From Phoronis australis (taxonomy: Eukaryota > Phoronida > Phoronidae): a stretch of 64,000 nt of DNA. Below are positions 10,901 through 25,900 of this stretch, one piece after another (within the stretch, counting starts at the first letter, position 1; each line of letters starts with the position of its first letter). Location of the stretch: NCBI GenBank assembly GCA_002633005.1, contig NMRA01000011.1, positions 780,855-844,854 of the forward strand. The letters are read 5' to 3'. The translations under genes were made by a program, and so were the position numbers. The notes beneath the pieces were generated by a model. The model did no database searches and had not been told where the DNA came from. It was given only the letters and a program-made list of their open reading frames with translations.

Positions 10901-13900
10901 ATGGTGCGGCTTATTTATCATCAGTCATGTTTATGTGTTCGCATTCGTGTATTTGTTTGTCAGATGTTGGTTATTCATGCTTAAACATTATAATTATAAA
11001 TCCTATTTACTGGAGAACCTAGTGTAATTGAAATTCACACAGTACAACATTGTATGCTCCACTTGGTCAGTATAGTCAAAGAGAAGCATAAACATTTTTT
11101 GTCACATACAAAGCAATTTTGGATGCTTTTTTGCATCTATAAACATTTGTCTGATATCCAAATCTTTTAGAGCACCATAAATCACTAAAACCTACTTCTT
11201 ATTTAGACCACTTGCCATTATGAAATTGGTCTCAAATTGTTCCGTATTCGATTTGGAGATGATTTCATAGTTTTGAAACAACTTACAGTTTGTCATTGTT
11301 TGAGCTCAAGCTTGTCACGCTGTGTCATTTTGAGCATTAAACATTGTCTCTAGGAATAAGGAACTCGGGTCTTTGCAAACCCAAAATTCTCATCTGAACA
11401 AGGAACAAGTTGAGAGCAATTTTATAACAGTTTGTTAGTGTTCTTAATTAAAAATTCCCTTCTTGGACAGAACTTGGATCTATGATCACTTTAAAAATTA
11501 CATCAAATCTCCTTTAGCCGTTTTCGCTTTGGAACACAAGATTTCAAGAGCATACAAGTTATCTGAATATTGTCACCAGTTTTCATATAGACTGGTTATG
11601 TGTGTTAACCATGACTAACACATTCAGCTTTCAGCATCATTGTACAGAAGACGGACTGTGGACTATATACTCGTGGAAGCAACGGCCAAGCAAGCTAGTT
11701 GACTTAGTTAGGGTGCTGCGCACAATGCAGTGTTAGTTTTGCGCGATAAAGTCATAGGTTAGATAGGGTCATGTGTTGCCATTAGTTACGATTGTTGCCA
11801 CGGCGCCGTGTACGACATGGTGTGGAGGTTTAAATGTATTGTGTGCTGGTGAGGTAAAGCTCCTGGTGTTCCTTTTGTTTGACTTAAAGTAAGTTAACAG
11901 AGGTGGATTGGTGCTTTCGGGTATTTTTATTCAGTTATCAGATGGTGGACTCACTGCTAGCTTATACAAACAAAACCCTAATTGCTCAAAAATGGTTGTT
12001 TTTTGCTGAGTCAAATCTTGCAAGCATTCAAGAATGTGGAACTTCCGACCAAATGAACATATCTGATGTAGGTAACTCTTAATGATGTGCTTGTGAACTC
12101 TAGAATTGATCTGTTCTTACAGAAATGCCAAACGCACCCTCACTTTTGGAAAAGACATCATGTGACTGATGTTCACATATTTATGACCAAAAAGTTTAAA
12201 CCACGCTAACGTGTAGTTATGAAATTACGTGATTTCTTATAAAGATATGTCTGTTGAGGCCACCGTCTGAATCCACCCCTGTGCATTTTGTGTTGCACTG
12301 CAATATTTTATCTCTACAGTCCTGGCTAATATCAAACCAGTTCTTATTTTTGCAAGAGGATTCTTCTTATGTTCATATTCAGGCTTGTTTTTTTCACACC
12401 TTTTGACATGTGACACCCTTATGCCAAATAAAGTTCTAAATTTTGAACAAGTGATAACCTTAGGCCAAACAGAGCTCCAACTTTTTCTTAATAAATATTC
12501 CATTATTGGCCTCAACTCCCCTACGTGATTTACCAATCTGTGGTTCCCTCTGTTGTAAATGAGAAAACTTGTTCCTATGTATGTTCAATCCTTGCTAAGG
12601 TTTACAAAGAACCACTTCTAAAGCGTCTCCAAAAGTTGCCTATGGGTATCAGATTGTTCACTTATAATCTATGAATTAGTAGAACTCGTTCAGCAGTATC
12701 TCGTGTTGTGTTGGAACATAGCCAGTTTTGTGGTCGCTAATTGCTGGTTGTTGATGTGATGTAGGTTTAAAGTCAAGTATCACCCAGAGGAGTGTGGTAA
12801 GAAAAAGGAAGAGCTAAAGAGCAACGTCAATGCTCGACTGAAGGTGTTCCTACAGCTCTTGGAGTCTGGTCGTCTTGACGAGCTGAAGCTGGACTATAAC
12901 AAGAGTGATGAGATTGTGAAGATTCTCGATTCGGGTACAGTTGTTATGACTGGCTTTTGGTTGCACTTTGGATGTCTTGTTTTGTGTTCTTGTAAAGCAC
13001 ATAGTGAATGAACACATGTAGCTATAGGGTGCTACTCTGTGCCTCTATTACTGATGTGCTACCAACTTGTGATGGGCAAACGAACGGGGAGATAATTTCA
13101 GTTATCAATGAAAGTAATTTTTGCTGTATGTCGTCGCCCTGCAGTCTTCACTGTTCTAGTTTTGGAACTTAAAGATGATATTGTCTTGCCGTCTGTCAAA
13201 ACGTTGACTTGATTTGGATTGATTCTAAGTACATTATAAAACTGGTCTTTGGGATTTTTATTACTTAAACCAAATAATGATTACTGGTCTTGCAAAACAT
13301 GGAAGTTCATCGTTGTTTAGGCCAAGATCAGTGTATAAAGTGACCTGCTGGGTCAAGCCAACTTGAGGCTCAGTGGATAAAATGACCAGCTGGGTCAAGC
13401 CAGCATCAGGCTCAGTGCACTAAATGACCTGCTGGGTCAAGCCAACTTGAGGTTCAGTGCATAAAGTGACCTGCTGGGTCAAGCCTTGTATCCAGCTGTA
13501 ATGAACTGACAGCACTTACCAAGTCCAGAAATCACTTCTGATCAGGGTAAGGAAAGGGTTGCAACTTCAGTTGGTTCTAGTTATTGCTAACTGTTCATTT
13601 CAACATACATTTTGTTTACTTGTCCAGCGGTCATTCTGCTAGAAGGAGGCACTGAAAAAGATCTACAAGTTCTGGACAGACCACCAGAGGACACTGAGCG
13701 TACTAGAACCACGTCAGAAAGCCTTAACTCAAGGTATGCTGCTATTTTTTCTGTTAACCTAACAAAGTTAATCTTAGTTGAGTTAACATCGTGAACATAC
13801 CTTGGCAGGTAATTTTCTTTGAAGTTTATTTAGGGCACTACAAAACATTCAAATTTGACTAACTTCGGAGCATCTTTTTCCAGACACAACTGTTCAAATT

Positions 13901-16900
13901 CTCGCAAAGTTTTCTGGTACTGTGAAATACATAATTTTTCTTAAAATAATCCATTTTCCATGAAGATAAGACTCTAGGTTGTCCTGTTAGGGGGCAGTGT
14001 CATCCAAGATGTAGGTGTAACTGATGAGTTCAATAATGGTCTTTCAGTCTTGATGCCAAGAAAGATGGTGAAAAGGCTGAGGTGAGTGTTGGACAACAGG
14101 TGTCGCTTTGTACTGCAGCTAACCAGGACTGCACAGACTGGGACATTATTGGCAAACGAAGTTTTCGTAAGAATGGCTTCATCCATAGACACTATTGAAT
14201 CAGTTGATTTAATGTTTGGAGTCCAGAGGCTGAAAATACAATTAAACGGGTGTTGATACAAAACATTTTAATATACACAACATGTCTTGTACATGGTACT
14301 TTACATATTGTGGCACATTTCACAAACATCTTTTTATGTCACGGTCCTGTGCTGGTATGTATTATGAATTACACAAACCACTGTGTAGTAAAAACTCAAA
14401 AGTCCGAGTCCAGACTCGGAACATACAACGTTAATGCTGGGGTCATCAGGTGCAACATAGGATTGAACAGTCATCCACTTAAACCATAACATACTGCACC
14501 ACAGAATAGTAGACACTTGTCTTGAGTTCATACCAAACTAGAACGCGTTGCTCTTGTTCGTCTTGCCTTCCACGTTGTGCTGCATCAAATCTCAGTCTTT
14601 GACTTTGAAACTAGTAGTCTGGCATCACTGTTGATCTGTGTTGCAGGATTCGTCGGACAAGAAAACTAATGGGGAAGAGGCCACCCCAGAGGAAGGAGAT
14701 GGGGACAAGAAGGTATGGTGCATTGTGGGCAGAGGTCAACTCTCGAGCAGTCCGATTTTTTGTGAAGAGTTAAAGAAGGCATCACCTTGACACATAATGT
14801 AAAGTGTATTGACTACTCATGCTCATCAGGGTTAGACTTGATGACCTTGACCTGTAGTAGTTGTGGCACTAGGGGGGGCGGGTGTCAGTTATACTTTCTG
14901 ATGCAGTTTGTGTTATTTTATAGAATCATTTTGATGAGAATGTGTAATGTATTATGTTGGCATTTAGTGCTAGAAATATGACTCAGGTACTGCATTCTCG
15001 TTGCATCTTACTTGTCTTATGGTCTATCACTGTTACTTTGTGCATGTGCAGGTGATGGTGAGGATATGGTCATAACCTTGCCTCTGCATCTCTTTTTCCC
15101 TCCAGGCCATCACCGACAAACCTCAAAAGGCCAAGAAGCGTAAGCGGGAGTACTCCTCTTCTGACAGTGGCTCCAGCTCAGACAGTGGCTCTGAGTCAGA
15201 GACCGAAACTGAACCAGCGCCTCCTGGTGGGTGATGCTGCTGCTATACATCAAGTGTTATTATCCACCCATCTCCATGTGAAGACCACTGTTCACCTGTT
15301 TTTCTTACCTACAAAAATGAATGGACATGGTATCCATGGTCTTCCTACATATGTTCAAACATGGTGCTGAGCCGTATTTGAAGAGCTCTGAGCCATGTTC
15401 GAAGAGCTCTGAGCCATGTTCGAAGAGCTCTGAGCCATGTTTGAAAAGCTCTGAGCCATGTTTGAAGAGCTCTGAGCCATGTTTGAAGAGCTCTGAGCCA
15501 TGTTTGAAGAGCTATGAGTCATGCTTGAAAAGCTCTGAGCCATGTTTGGCAATCATGAGTTATGTTTGAAAAGCCTGAGTGTTCCCTGCTTTACAAGACA
15601 CATGATTGATATAGTGTTGTGTGGTGGTTCTTATTTTTATTATTTTGCTTTAAAATGGTAGACATGTTGAGCAAGTGAAAATATTGTTACTGTACTTGCT
15701 TCTTTGAATTAGTAGAAAGCATTAAGAGGTGAAAACAACATACAATTTCCACCATATTTGAAGATTTGGTTACAGAGAACCCTCCGTACGTTACAGATTT
15801 TTTAGGCTTAAATGTTTTACATAAAGTTGTCATCTGTTTGGTTTTGTCAGGTGTAGATGAGCCACCTCCACCAGGCACAGAATCGAGCAGTAGTATTCCA
15901 GGCATTGAAGTCACTAAAGAGGACATCAACGAAGGAGAGACTAAAGAAGGTAGACTTGCTTGAAACTGAGTGACTTACATTTTGCTTCAGACGGGCTCAC
16001 AAGCATTTGTGTGTTGCTGTAATTCTACATGAAAGCCCCTCATTATCCTCCAAATTTGAAAACTTTTGTGGTGAACCCTGCCAATAGGTGGCATTTTCAG
16101 TGTTTAGTGCACTAGACCTGTCCATGTGGCCTGTACCTATCTCATGCACTAGATCTGGCCATGTGGCATGTACCCATCTTGTGCACTAGACCTGACCATG
16201 TGGCCTGTACCCATCTCTTGCACTTTATTTAGTCCTGTGGCCTGTATACATACTGTGTACTAGAGCTCACTATATGGTATTCATCTGTCTGATGCACCGT
16301 GCCTAGCCATATGACCCACACCTGCGTGAAGCTCTACATACATAAAGCATTGGATCACCTGCACTTTCTTATGCCTTGGAGTTTTTTTTAAGATTTTCTT
16401 AAACATTAAAAGTCTTGTAAGTCACAGCCAACCTAACTGCAAGAATTTATGCTAAGTAAGGCAAAATCTGACTTTTTGAAGTTCCAAGTGCAGGAACCAG
16501 AACATCCATGTCATAGACCTTCATCCAACTACTCCAGAGACTCAATATATACTATTTTTGCTGTATTTATATTGTTTAAACGTCTTGATAATTTTGTTGG
16601 TATTTTATCTGCTATGTTATGTCTTTACGTGGCATGTTATGTTATGTCTATACATGGCACGTTATGTTATGTCTATACATGGCACGTTATGTTATGTCTG
16701 TACATGGCACGTTATGTTATGTCTGTACATGGCACGTTATGTTATGTCTGTACATGGCACGTTATGCTATGTCTCAGGGCTTGGAATTTTCCGCGGAAAC
16801 GCGGATTTCCGCTTTTTTGAAATGTGCTTTCCGCTTTTTTTATAATATTTCCGCGTAAAAAATCGGATTTGATATGAAATTTCCGAGGCAAATTCCTTTC

Positions 16901-19900
16901 TTACCGCGGCGTTGCAGACGACGTTCACCTCGAAAAGCGGAAGCCTTTATGTCAATTGTCAACATTGCCGGGGCATCTGGGTAAAGCGTGGTCTGATTTT
17001 CAATGGCAGCTCGTGTTATTGTTAAGCGCGGCGACAAATACTACCGCTCTGCAGCCAAATTTGTGTGGGTTGGGAGTGGACGGGCGAGCGAAAAGGACGC
17101 AGACGCATGCTACTGATGGTGGTAACTTTTGTTTTTTTTTTTNNNNNNNNNNNNNNNNNNNNNNNNNNNNNNNNNNNNNNNNNNNNNNNNNNNNNNNNNN
17201 NNNNNNNNNNNNNNNNNNNNNNNNNNNNNNNNNNNNNNNNNNNNNNNNNNNNNNNNNNNNNNNNNNNNNNNNNNNNNNNNNNNNNNNNNNNNNNNNNNNN
17301 NNNNNNNNNNNNTGCTAATCATTCACGTGCTAATCATTCACGTGCTAATCATTCACGTGCTAATCATTCACGTGCTAATCATTCACGTGCTAATCATTCA
17401 CGTGCTAATCATTCACGTGCTAATCATTCACGTGCTTTTAGACTAGTTAATCTGAAGGTCTATGCACTTGAGTATAATATAACTATCAAGTCTACACTGT
17501 TCACACCAGTCGTGTGAGGCTCTATACACTTGCGTAGAATGTACCTGTCAACTCCACCCTCATTTACCTACTCCTGTCCCTCCAGATGTGTCGTCAGTAC
17601 CCAGGCTTCTTGCGTGTGGCCATTCAAGACCCGCAGCCAGACCGACGCTGGTTCAGGCGAGGTTGGGTGACCTTTGACCAAACGGTCAACATTAAAGAGA
17701 TTTGCTGGAACCTCAGCAACATTAGAGTGAGTACTACCACTTATTGCAGATTTGCTTGTATTCCATGCACTCATTGCCTAAAAATTGTTATGTACAGGTT
17801 TTAAAATTTTTGAATTTGTGCCTTTACTTCTTTAAATTAAAAAATATCCTCTGGAATTAAAAAATATTTTTAAAATTATTGGCCCTTTGAAATGCCAGAT
17901 CAGCAAAGATCAAAGTTGAAAATTGATGGAAATAGTCCGGAGTGCAAGATTCAAGCGGTATCTTGAGTAGCAGTGTATATTGTGGCTTGCATATCGGGCT
18001 TTGCCTTTCATGATTGGTCGGTTGAAGCTAGTTTGTGAATAACTGACCAATGAAAGGTACTCTTACTTACTTTTGCATTGTGGGATATCATCTGCTTTAG
18101 AAATCAAGGTGTCGAGAGCAGAATTTTGAAACACAATTAAAAATGTATTGTATTGCAATCAGAAAACTGGAAAAGAACTTCACTATCTTTCATCCCGCCA
18201 ACTTCAGTACTTTGATCTCATATGTCTACAACATGATGCATATCAAGAAGGATGATATGTCGATACTTACTGGGTCATAAGCAGATGGTCAGAAATCACT
18301 CATGCCCACCTCGAAACATCGACGTGATGAGCATAGTTTTTAATGTTTCTTTTTTCGTTGAACACGATTTGAAACTAGAAATGTTTTTTGTGTATCACAC
18401 CATGTTTTTGATTAAATTTAAATTTCCTGAAAATATTGGAAATAGCACATGTTTTCTCTTTCAAAATACGGATTTTTAGCACGAATGTTACAGATGTCGT
18501 GCTAAATATGTCGGCAGCACAGATAACACGTCTTCTCATTAATGATGCATGACATGGTCTTTGTCTATAATGGAGTCGTAAGTGACACCTACTCTCTCCA
18601 TTCTGTCATCGCAGCTGCGAGACTACGAAATGGGCGCCATTGTGAATCGGGAGCTGCGCCAGCGCGTTCGTCCTGTCAACGGCCTTGTCAATCACAAGCA
18701 AGTGATGCGGGCGGACGTGCAAATGGCGGCCAAGATTATACAGAACTTGGACGACAAGTGGCACCTGTGGACAGATGGTGAACAGGAGAAAGTTGACCAA
18801 CCAGAGAAGGTACACTTTGTAGTACTCTCCTCTCATGCATTTTGTACATTCATCTAATGGTAGATAACTAGTCATGTCTTAGTGCAACCCATTTTTGAAG
18901 TTTCTTAGGCAGTAACTTTACCATGATCACGGTATGTATAATACCTACACCGACGTCAAATGAGACATCTGTTTGGAAACGTTTACAAGTAAACTTGTTG
19001 AGGCTTGTCTCAACCAATAACTAACTGTCAATCATTTACACGCCTAGCAATCACTCTTATTCTGACAAAGGAACAGTCTGGGGTCAATTTGATAAGGGCG
19101 AGAGATCTAAATCAAAAGTTGTTTTTTGTAATAGAAGGTGGGTTTATAGCCAGTTTAAGTAGAGGTGTGTGTCTGAAACTGCACTAAAGTAGACCTTTGG
19201 CAAGATAGTGAGCAAGGTGAATTGTTTGTCCCATTTTTCTTGAAATCATGGCGCCAAACTGTAAATGCACAATGATTGTAATTAATTCAATCCTGCTTTA
19301 TCTATCTTGTAGAGTTCATTTCACACTTGCCAAAAGTGTAATTAATTTAATCCTTCTTCATCTATGTTATGGAGCTCACGCTACAATTGTCAAAACTGTT
19401 AATTCATTCAATCCTGCTTCATCTATGTTGGTCTTCCTTTCAGTCTCTCGGTTTTGTATCCAAGAACCCTGTGATGAAAAACATCACTGACTTTCTGGTA
19501 GATGAAGGCAGTTTTGAAGAGGAAGAGCTGTTAGGTGGGTAGACTGGTGAAGTTGTCTTAGTGACCAGACTATTGCGTTTGAGTTGTGACGGTGATAATG
19601 GTGACAAAATTATGCAGTCTAATCACATGACAACCAACCCTCCTGGGACTTTTCTAAATGCAGCGTAATCAAATCAAAATACATGCAGTCAGCATGGGAC
19701 TATAAACCAGGGGTCCGTTCCAAGAAACTGACATAAGTTCATTTTTTACTTACGTCTACGATCTGTCTCAACTTTCATACTGAAACTTCCACATCCGGTA
19801 GGTTAGTTAAAATTAAGACAAAACTTAAGTTAAAAAGGTTACGTCAAACTTAAGATCTCTTTCTTGAAATGGATTTTAGGCAAATGCAAGTTTTATCTTA

Positions 19901-22900
19901 GAATTAGCTTAAATTTAAGATTGGTCTTAGCTAAGTCAGTTTTCTTGTAATGAGCCCCAGGTATGCTGTTCGTCTCTAATTTTTGTACATTTGTCATTTT
20001 GAACCACTTTCTTTGTCTGTATACTTCATTAAAAAAGGTGGCATAACTATAAAAAATATTTTCCATTTAAAAGATTTAGAAGAGTTGCACTGATTAGCAC
20101 GTACGTGGATGATGATTACTGATAATGGCACTTTGTTATTTGTATGCTTTATTGGTGATAACTGACTTTGCAATATATCTACCTGAACAGGTACCAGCAC
20201 TGACGGTGAAGTCAAGGAAGGTGAGGTGCAGGTAGAGCGTGATGAACCCCTCTGTCAGGTAAGCACTCCCATGTGTGTGTGTGTCACCCTCTGTCAGGTA
20301 AGCACCCCCATGTGTGTGTGTGTCACCCTCTCTCAGGTATGCCATCCTCCGCTCTCCCCTTGCACAGCGTGCAATGAAGCAGCTGTTAGAATTTTTAAAA
20401 TAAGTCAATTCCAGTTGATGCCTTTCTAGATTCCTGCCAGTGTCAACAGACTTGTCACACTGACTTCCATTTATTCTCTGTCATGACTTTCCATCATTTC
20501 ACCTTTTATTATTCATTATTTTGTCTATATTTCTAAACTTTTCTCTTGGTTTTATTACTGTCTTCTCAATGCATGTGCTCTGTGTTAACATGACATGTGT
20601 CAAGATTAAGTCACATGAAATAATCCAGAAGCTGGTAAAACTCTTTAAAATCATTGAAAAGTCTTTTATTTAAGATTCTGGCTTTCGAGCCTAATAGGAA
20701 CAACCCGTCTTTAGGTATGAAGACAAATGGCTGGAAAGTCTGTCTTTTTTTAAACCAATTTTTATAATTTCACTGGATTTTATTTTTCCTAGTTTAATTA
20801 TTACAACCTGTCCCACTGTCGCTGTTCTTTCACATTTCCCAGAATTCCCTGTCTCCACATTATCAGTGTGGAGCACATCTATTATTAGAAGCTTCACAGT
20901 AATACTGAATAAACAACTATCGTGTGGAAGGTTTGACATAATAATACAACTCACAATTCTCAACGAGTCCATGAGGACTACTCGGGTGAAAACACAAATG
21001 GCTAAGAGTCTGGAGATGACAGAGAAAATATCTTTTAATGAGTTGGAAAGTCATAGTTCAAGAAAATAGGTGAATAAGCCAAGTGGGTATATGTATGGAG
21101 TATCACTTGTTCTGTAATTGTAATGAACCATCGAGCATAAACAACTTAAAATGAAGATTGAATAATCTGGAATATCTGTAATCACAAATTGTATACTAGT
21201 ATGACTAACCCATCACTCTTTGTCTTATTTATTCGACGCTCCGTCTGTCTTCTGCAGGTATTGGATCGAATGTTGATGTATCTGCGTATCGTTCACTCCA
21301 TTGACTTCTACAGTGGCATCGAATACCCTAATGAACACGAGATGCCCCATCGTTGCGGCATCATCCATGCCAGGGGACCCAAACCGAGCAACCCCATCCC
21401 TCAGAAAGATGGTGAGATTTGCATTATTATTTTGTGGCATTATTATATGCCCGCATTTACATTAACATGGTTAAAATCACCAATTTTATATCATAAACAC
21501 CCATCAGTCTATCAGCTGTCAAATTAGGACACCCGCAAATACTATCTGACCATATGTTAATTAGCTGATCTCAAGTTATGAGAATGTATTGGTCGAAATG
21601 TACTTCATAAATAAGGAACACCCAATCACAGCGCTAGTCATCCTCCATTGTGTTTAGTGAGAAAAGTCGTCAGATATTGCTGTGGTTTATGGTATAATAA
21701 GGAATGGCCAGGTGTTGCATTTGTTGTGGTTGTGACAAGATAGTGTTGGTTTATGGTGTGGCTCTTTTCACTTTCCCACGGGACATCGGAGAAGGGCAGA
21801 TATGGCTCAGATTTGTACTAGAAATTCGTGTGTTGGTGGACATGACACGCTGGCCCTGGATATGTTCATGTGTCACACTGATGGCCATGACACGCTGGCC
21901 CTGGATATGTTCATGTGTCATACTGATGGCCATGATACGCTAGCCCTGGATATGTTCATGTGTCATACTGATGGCCATGATACGCTAGCCCTGGATATGT
22001 TCATGTGTCATACTGATGGCCATGATACGCTAGCCCTGGATATGTTCATGTGTCATACTGATGGCCATGANCAGGGGACCCAAACCGAGCAACCCCATCC
22101 CTCAGAAAGACGGTGAGATTTGCATTATTATTTTGTGGCATTATTATATGCCCGCATTTACATTAACATGGTTAAAATCACCAATTTTATATCATAAACA
22201 TCTATCAGTCTGTCAGCTGTCAAAGTAGGACACCCGCAAATATTATCTGACCATATGTTAATTAGCTGATCTCAAGTTATGAGAATGTATTGGTCGAAAT
22301 GTACTTCATAAATGTGGAACAACCAATCACAGCGCTAGTCATCCTTCATTGTGTTTAATGAGAAAAGTCGTCAGATATTGCTGCTAGTTTTGCTGTGGTT
22401 TATGGTATAATAAGGAATGGCCAGGTGTTGCATTTGTTGTGGTTGTGACAACATAGTGTTGGTTCATGGTGTGGCTCTTCACTCTCCCACGGGACATCGG
22501 AGAAGGACAGATGTGGCTCAGATTTGTACTAGAAATTTGTGTGTTGGTGGATATGACATGCTGGCCCTGGATATGTTCATGTGTCACACTGATGGCCATG
22601 ACACACTGGCCCCGGATATGTTCATGTGTCACACTGATGGCCATGACACGCTGGCCCCGGATATGTTCATGTGTCACACTGATGGCCGTGACACGCTGGC
22701 CCCGGATATGTTCATGTGTCACACTGATGTCCATGACACGCTGGCCTTGGATATGTTCATGTGTCACACTAATGGCCATGACACGCTGGCCCTGGATATC
22801 TTCATGTGTCACACTGATGGCCATGACATGCTAGCCCTGGATATGTTCATGTGTCACACTGATGGCCATGACACGCTGGCCCTGGATATCTTCATGTGTC

Positions 22901-25900
22901 ACTGATGGCCATGACACGCTGGCCCTGGATATGTTCATGTGTCACACTGATGGCCATGGAGCTAAGAAACAGTTGAAGTCACTTTTATACTATTTTTTCT
23001 TTTCTGGGATATTTAATTCATGATTGTGATATTCAGTGCTATAAATGAAGGTTTAATGGTGCTGATATTGGTGGTTTAAGCACCTTGCGTGTCATCCTGT
23101 CATCTGCTGCTCTTTCTCCTAAACCCCTGCAGGATCTTCATGAAATTTTGTAGACGTGTTGCGATGGAGATGACAACAGATGGCGGCAATTTTCAAACAC
23201 ATCTGATTGCTGCTGTGCCATCAAGTGGCCATCTTTGTTTTTTTTGTTTACGTTTCCTTTTGTATCTACCCAGTTCCATGATGGGTTTTTATGAAATTTG
23301 GCTAGGGTATTTCTTTTGAGATGACATCTTCCCAATTTTGGACAAATTTGACTTATTCTGTGTCACAAAGTGATGATTTATTATTTTCAAGTGTGTTTGG
23401 CGTCTGCTTCTCTTGCTGCCAAACAGGTCGAAGGATAATAATGAAAATTGGCTGATGTGTTCTACTGAGAAGACCACAACTGACATTTATTTTCAAACAG
23501 GCCAGACTACTGTGGCACCCCCAAGTGGCAATTACGTTTTTGCGTTGGCTGTATCTCCTAAATCTCTTCAATTTCAAATGTTACCAGAATTCACTTGATG
23601 TTCTATAAATGCTAAGTCAAAGGAGGCAGTATATTGTTATGAATGTTGTTGTGATTGTAGTATGACGACACATTGTTTTTTCATATTTCAGTCAATGATC
23701 ACATGAAGCACATTGAAAATAAACTAAAGCCAATGAGTGAAACCCGGTCATTGTTGACGGACGAGGAGGCGACCCCTCTGGGAAAGAAGGATGCCGAGCA
23801 GTATCCTTTTGAATTTTGACAGTACCCACTGTGTCACTGGAACTTAAGGACCTTAATGTCACCTGGTCATTTTTTGAATGGTATCACAATCATGCCGTTT
23901 TGCTAATTCCAGGGAATCATTGCTACATTTCATGTGGTATGCATTTACCACATGTATTATATGTATGCCAACTCCAAGAACGTTAGTTGTACTTTTTAAT
24001 GCTGTCTGTACGTTAGTGTGTTATGGTTTTGCATTCTTCAAACGGTGTTGCTTTGAACTAAAGTGTATGGCACTCTTTAGTGCTATGTGTTGTCTCAGGA
24101 CAATTTTTGATTCATTAAACCCCCTTTAGCTGGTATGTAGCTGTCAACTTATTGTTGATTGGTGAATGTTTTAGATGCAAACACAATAACTGATAATTAA
24201 TAACGGCAACGAACAAAGAATGTAGTCATGTCTCTGTATCGCAATGATGCATGTGTAGTAGTTTTCTCTGTGATTAACTTTTGGTTTGTCATGATCATCA
24301 AGTTGTCCTGAGACACTGTTATTGCTTTTATTGCCATTCGGTTCCCATGTGTGCATGTCCGATACTTGGTTTTGGTGCAACTTTTTTTTTAAGATTACAA
24401 ATTTTTTCCGAAGTGGTTTCAACCATTCAGAGTGCTCCACTAGTCTTACTCCCCCTAGTGGCAATTTTGGGTCAAGAGATTTTATTGAGTTTTGCTGAAG
24501 CAATGTTTAACAATAAGTGCAGTTACAAAGTTGCCAACTGTCATGGATTTAATTGTATTATACCCACTTTTAGAGCCTAAAAATCCCTGGACCTTTTAAA
24601 AAATTGTGAATTTTTTGCTATTATTTCTCTTCAAAAAATCAGCTGAAAGTAAATTTATCATTAAAGTTGTTGGTGTTTTTGAGGTGCCAGGTCAGCAGAA
24701 AACTCGTAAAAGGCGTAAATAGTGGAGAGTGCATGATTCAACCAATGAGGCGCATCCTGAGTAGCATTGTAGTGTGTAACTTGCTTTCTCTTTGGCGGTT
24801 GGTCAATTGACGCTTATGTGGCTTAGCATTGTGGGATGTCATGTGCTTTGGAAATCAATTTCAGATGTCAAGATTGGAATTTCAGAGACGAATAGGTTAA
24901 GAAATTAAATTGCATTTAGGAAATAGGAAAAGGAATATATGGCATTTTGACACCCCGACTTTGACATTGAAAACCTTAGGTCTCTACAACATCAGTGTGG
25001 ATTGGGAATTTCAGGATATCTAGATTTGCTGTGTTGTGGTCCAGTGGACAGCAATCAACCGTACTGAACACAAAACATAGTTGTGATCGGTTGATTTTTT
25101 AAGTTTTTAAGGTTATATAGGACTATCAAAAAGTGGCCAAATTTGGCACATTTTAGAATGTCGTATCTTGGGAGTGGTGGATTGGACTGGAGTGAAACTT
25201 TCAGACATCTTACTTTCTGTACTGTTCTCCAAAACGGTGTTAGGAATTGTTTTTGAAATGTTTTTCATGAGGGACTATCAGAAATAGAACTTTTAAGGTT
25301 TTTACGAAAAATTCAAGAACGGCGTAAAACGAAAATGAAGTAATTTAGAAAACTGTAACAGCATTTTTTAATTTTCATCTTGAATATTTTTATCAGAGTT
25401 TTGTTATGGATGTACCTTTCTTTTTGTTAATTTTTCTACAAAATACGTAGTCACATGATCCAAATATCAGATTGGTATTAAGTCAAAACTCAGGTTCTAC
25501 AGGCTATTTTCAGAAAATGTGTATTTTTGCTAAGCTAAAATCTATAATTATTTAAATATGTGGCTTAATGCACTAAGTGGATAGGTTATACATAATGTCA
25601 TTGTTAGTAGAACACGATTTGAAACCAACATTTGTTTTTGTGTACCACACCATATTTGGTTGAAACTCAAAATTCTGAAAGTATTGCAAATTGTACTAAA
25701 TGGGTTGATGGCCTTCAGTTGACCCTGATTGATGTTTGGAGTGCTCAAAGTACTTGAGCTCCCCCTGGTGGTCATGTATTAAATGGCTGGAGTCCTCCAA
25801 TCAGTTATTGGTTATTTTCATAGGTGCACTTTTAGAGCTCAGAAAACTATTTAAAATAAGATTCCCTTTGAACTTTGAGAAGTTTGATAGTTTGCGACGG

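Noticed and set aside
15321-15569. Repetitive open frames on both strands (KSSEPCL type)
   Set aside because: They come from a 21-bp minisatellite whose unit is a multiple of three.
16449-16858. Cys/Tyr/Met-rich frames as the missing SRRT exon
   Set aside because: They lie over a 25-bp repeat and a MITE. No RRM sequence, splice sites or phase fit.
17313-17434. CRISPR-like array
   Set aside because: Perfect head-to-tail 15-bp units without spacers; a minisatellite in an animal intron.
22384-22905. Long repetitive frames ([15 protein letters not shown] type and its reverse)
   Set aside because: 45-bp VNTR in an intron; open on both strands only because 45 is divisible by three.
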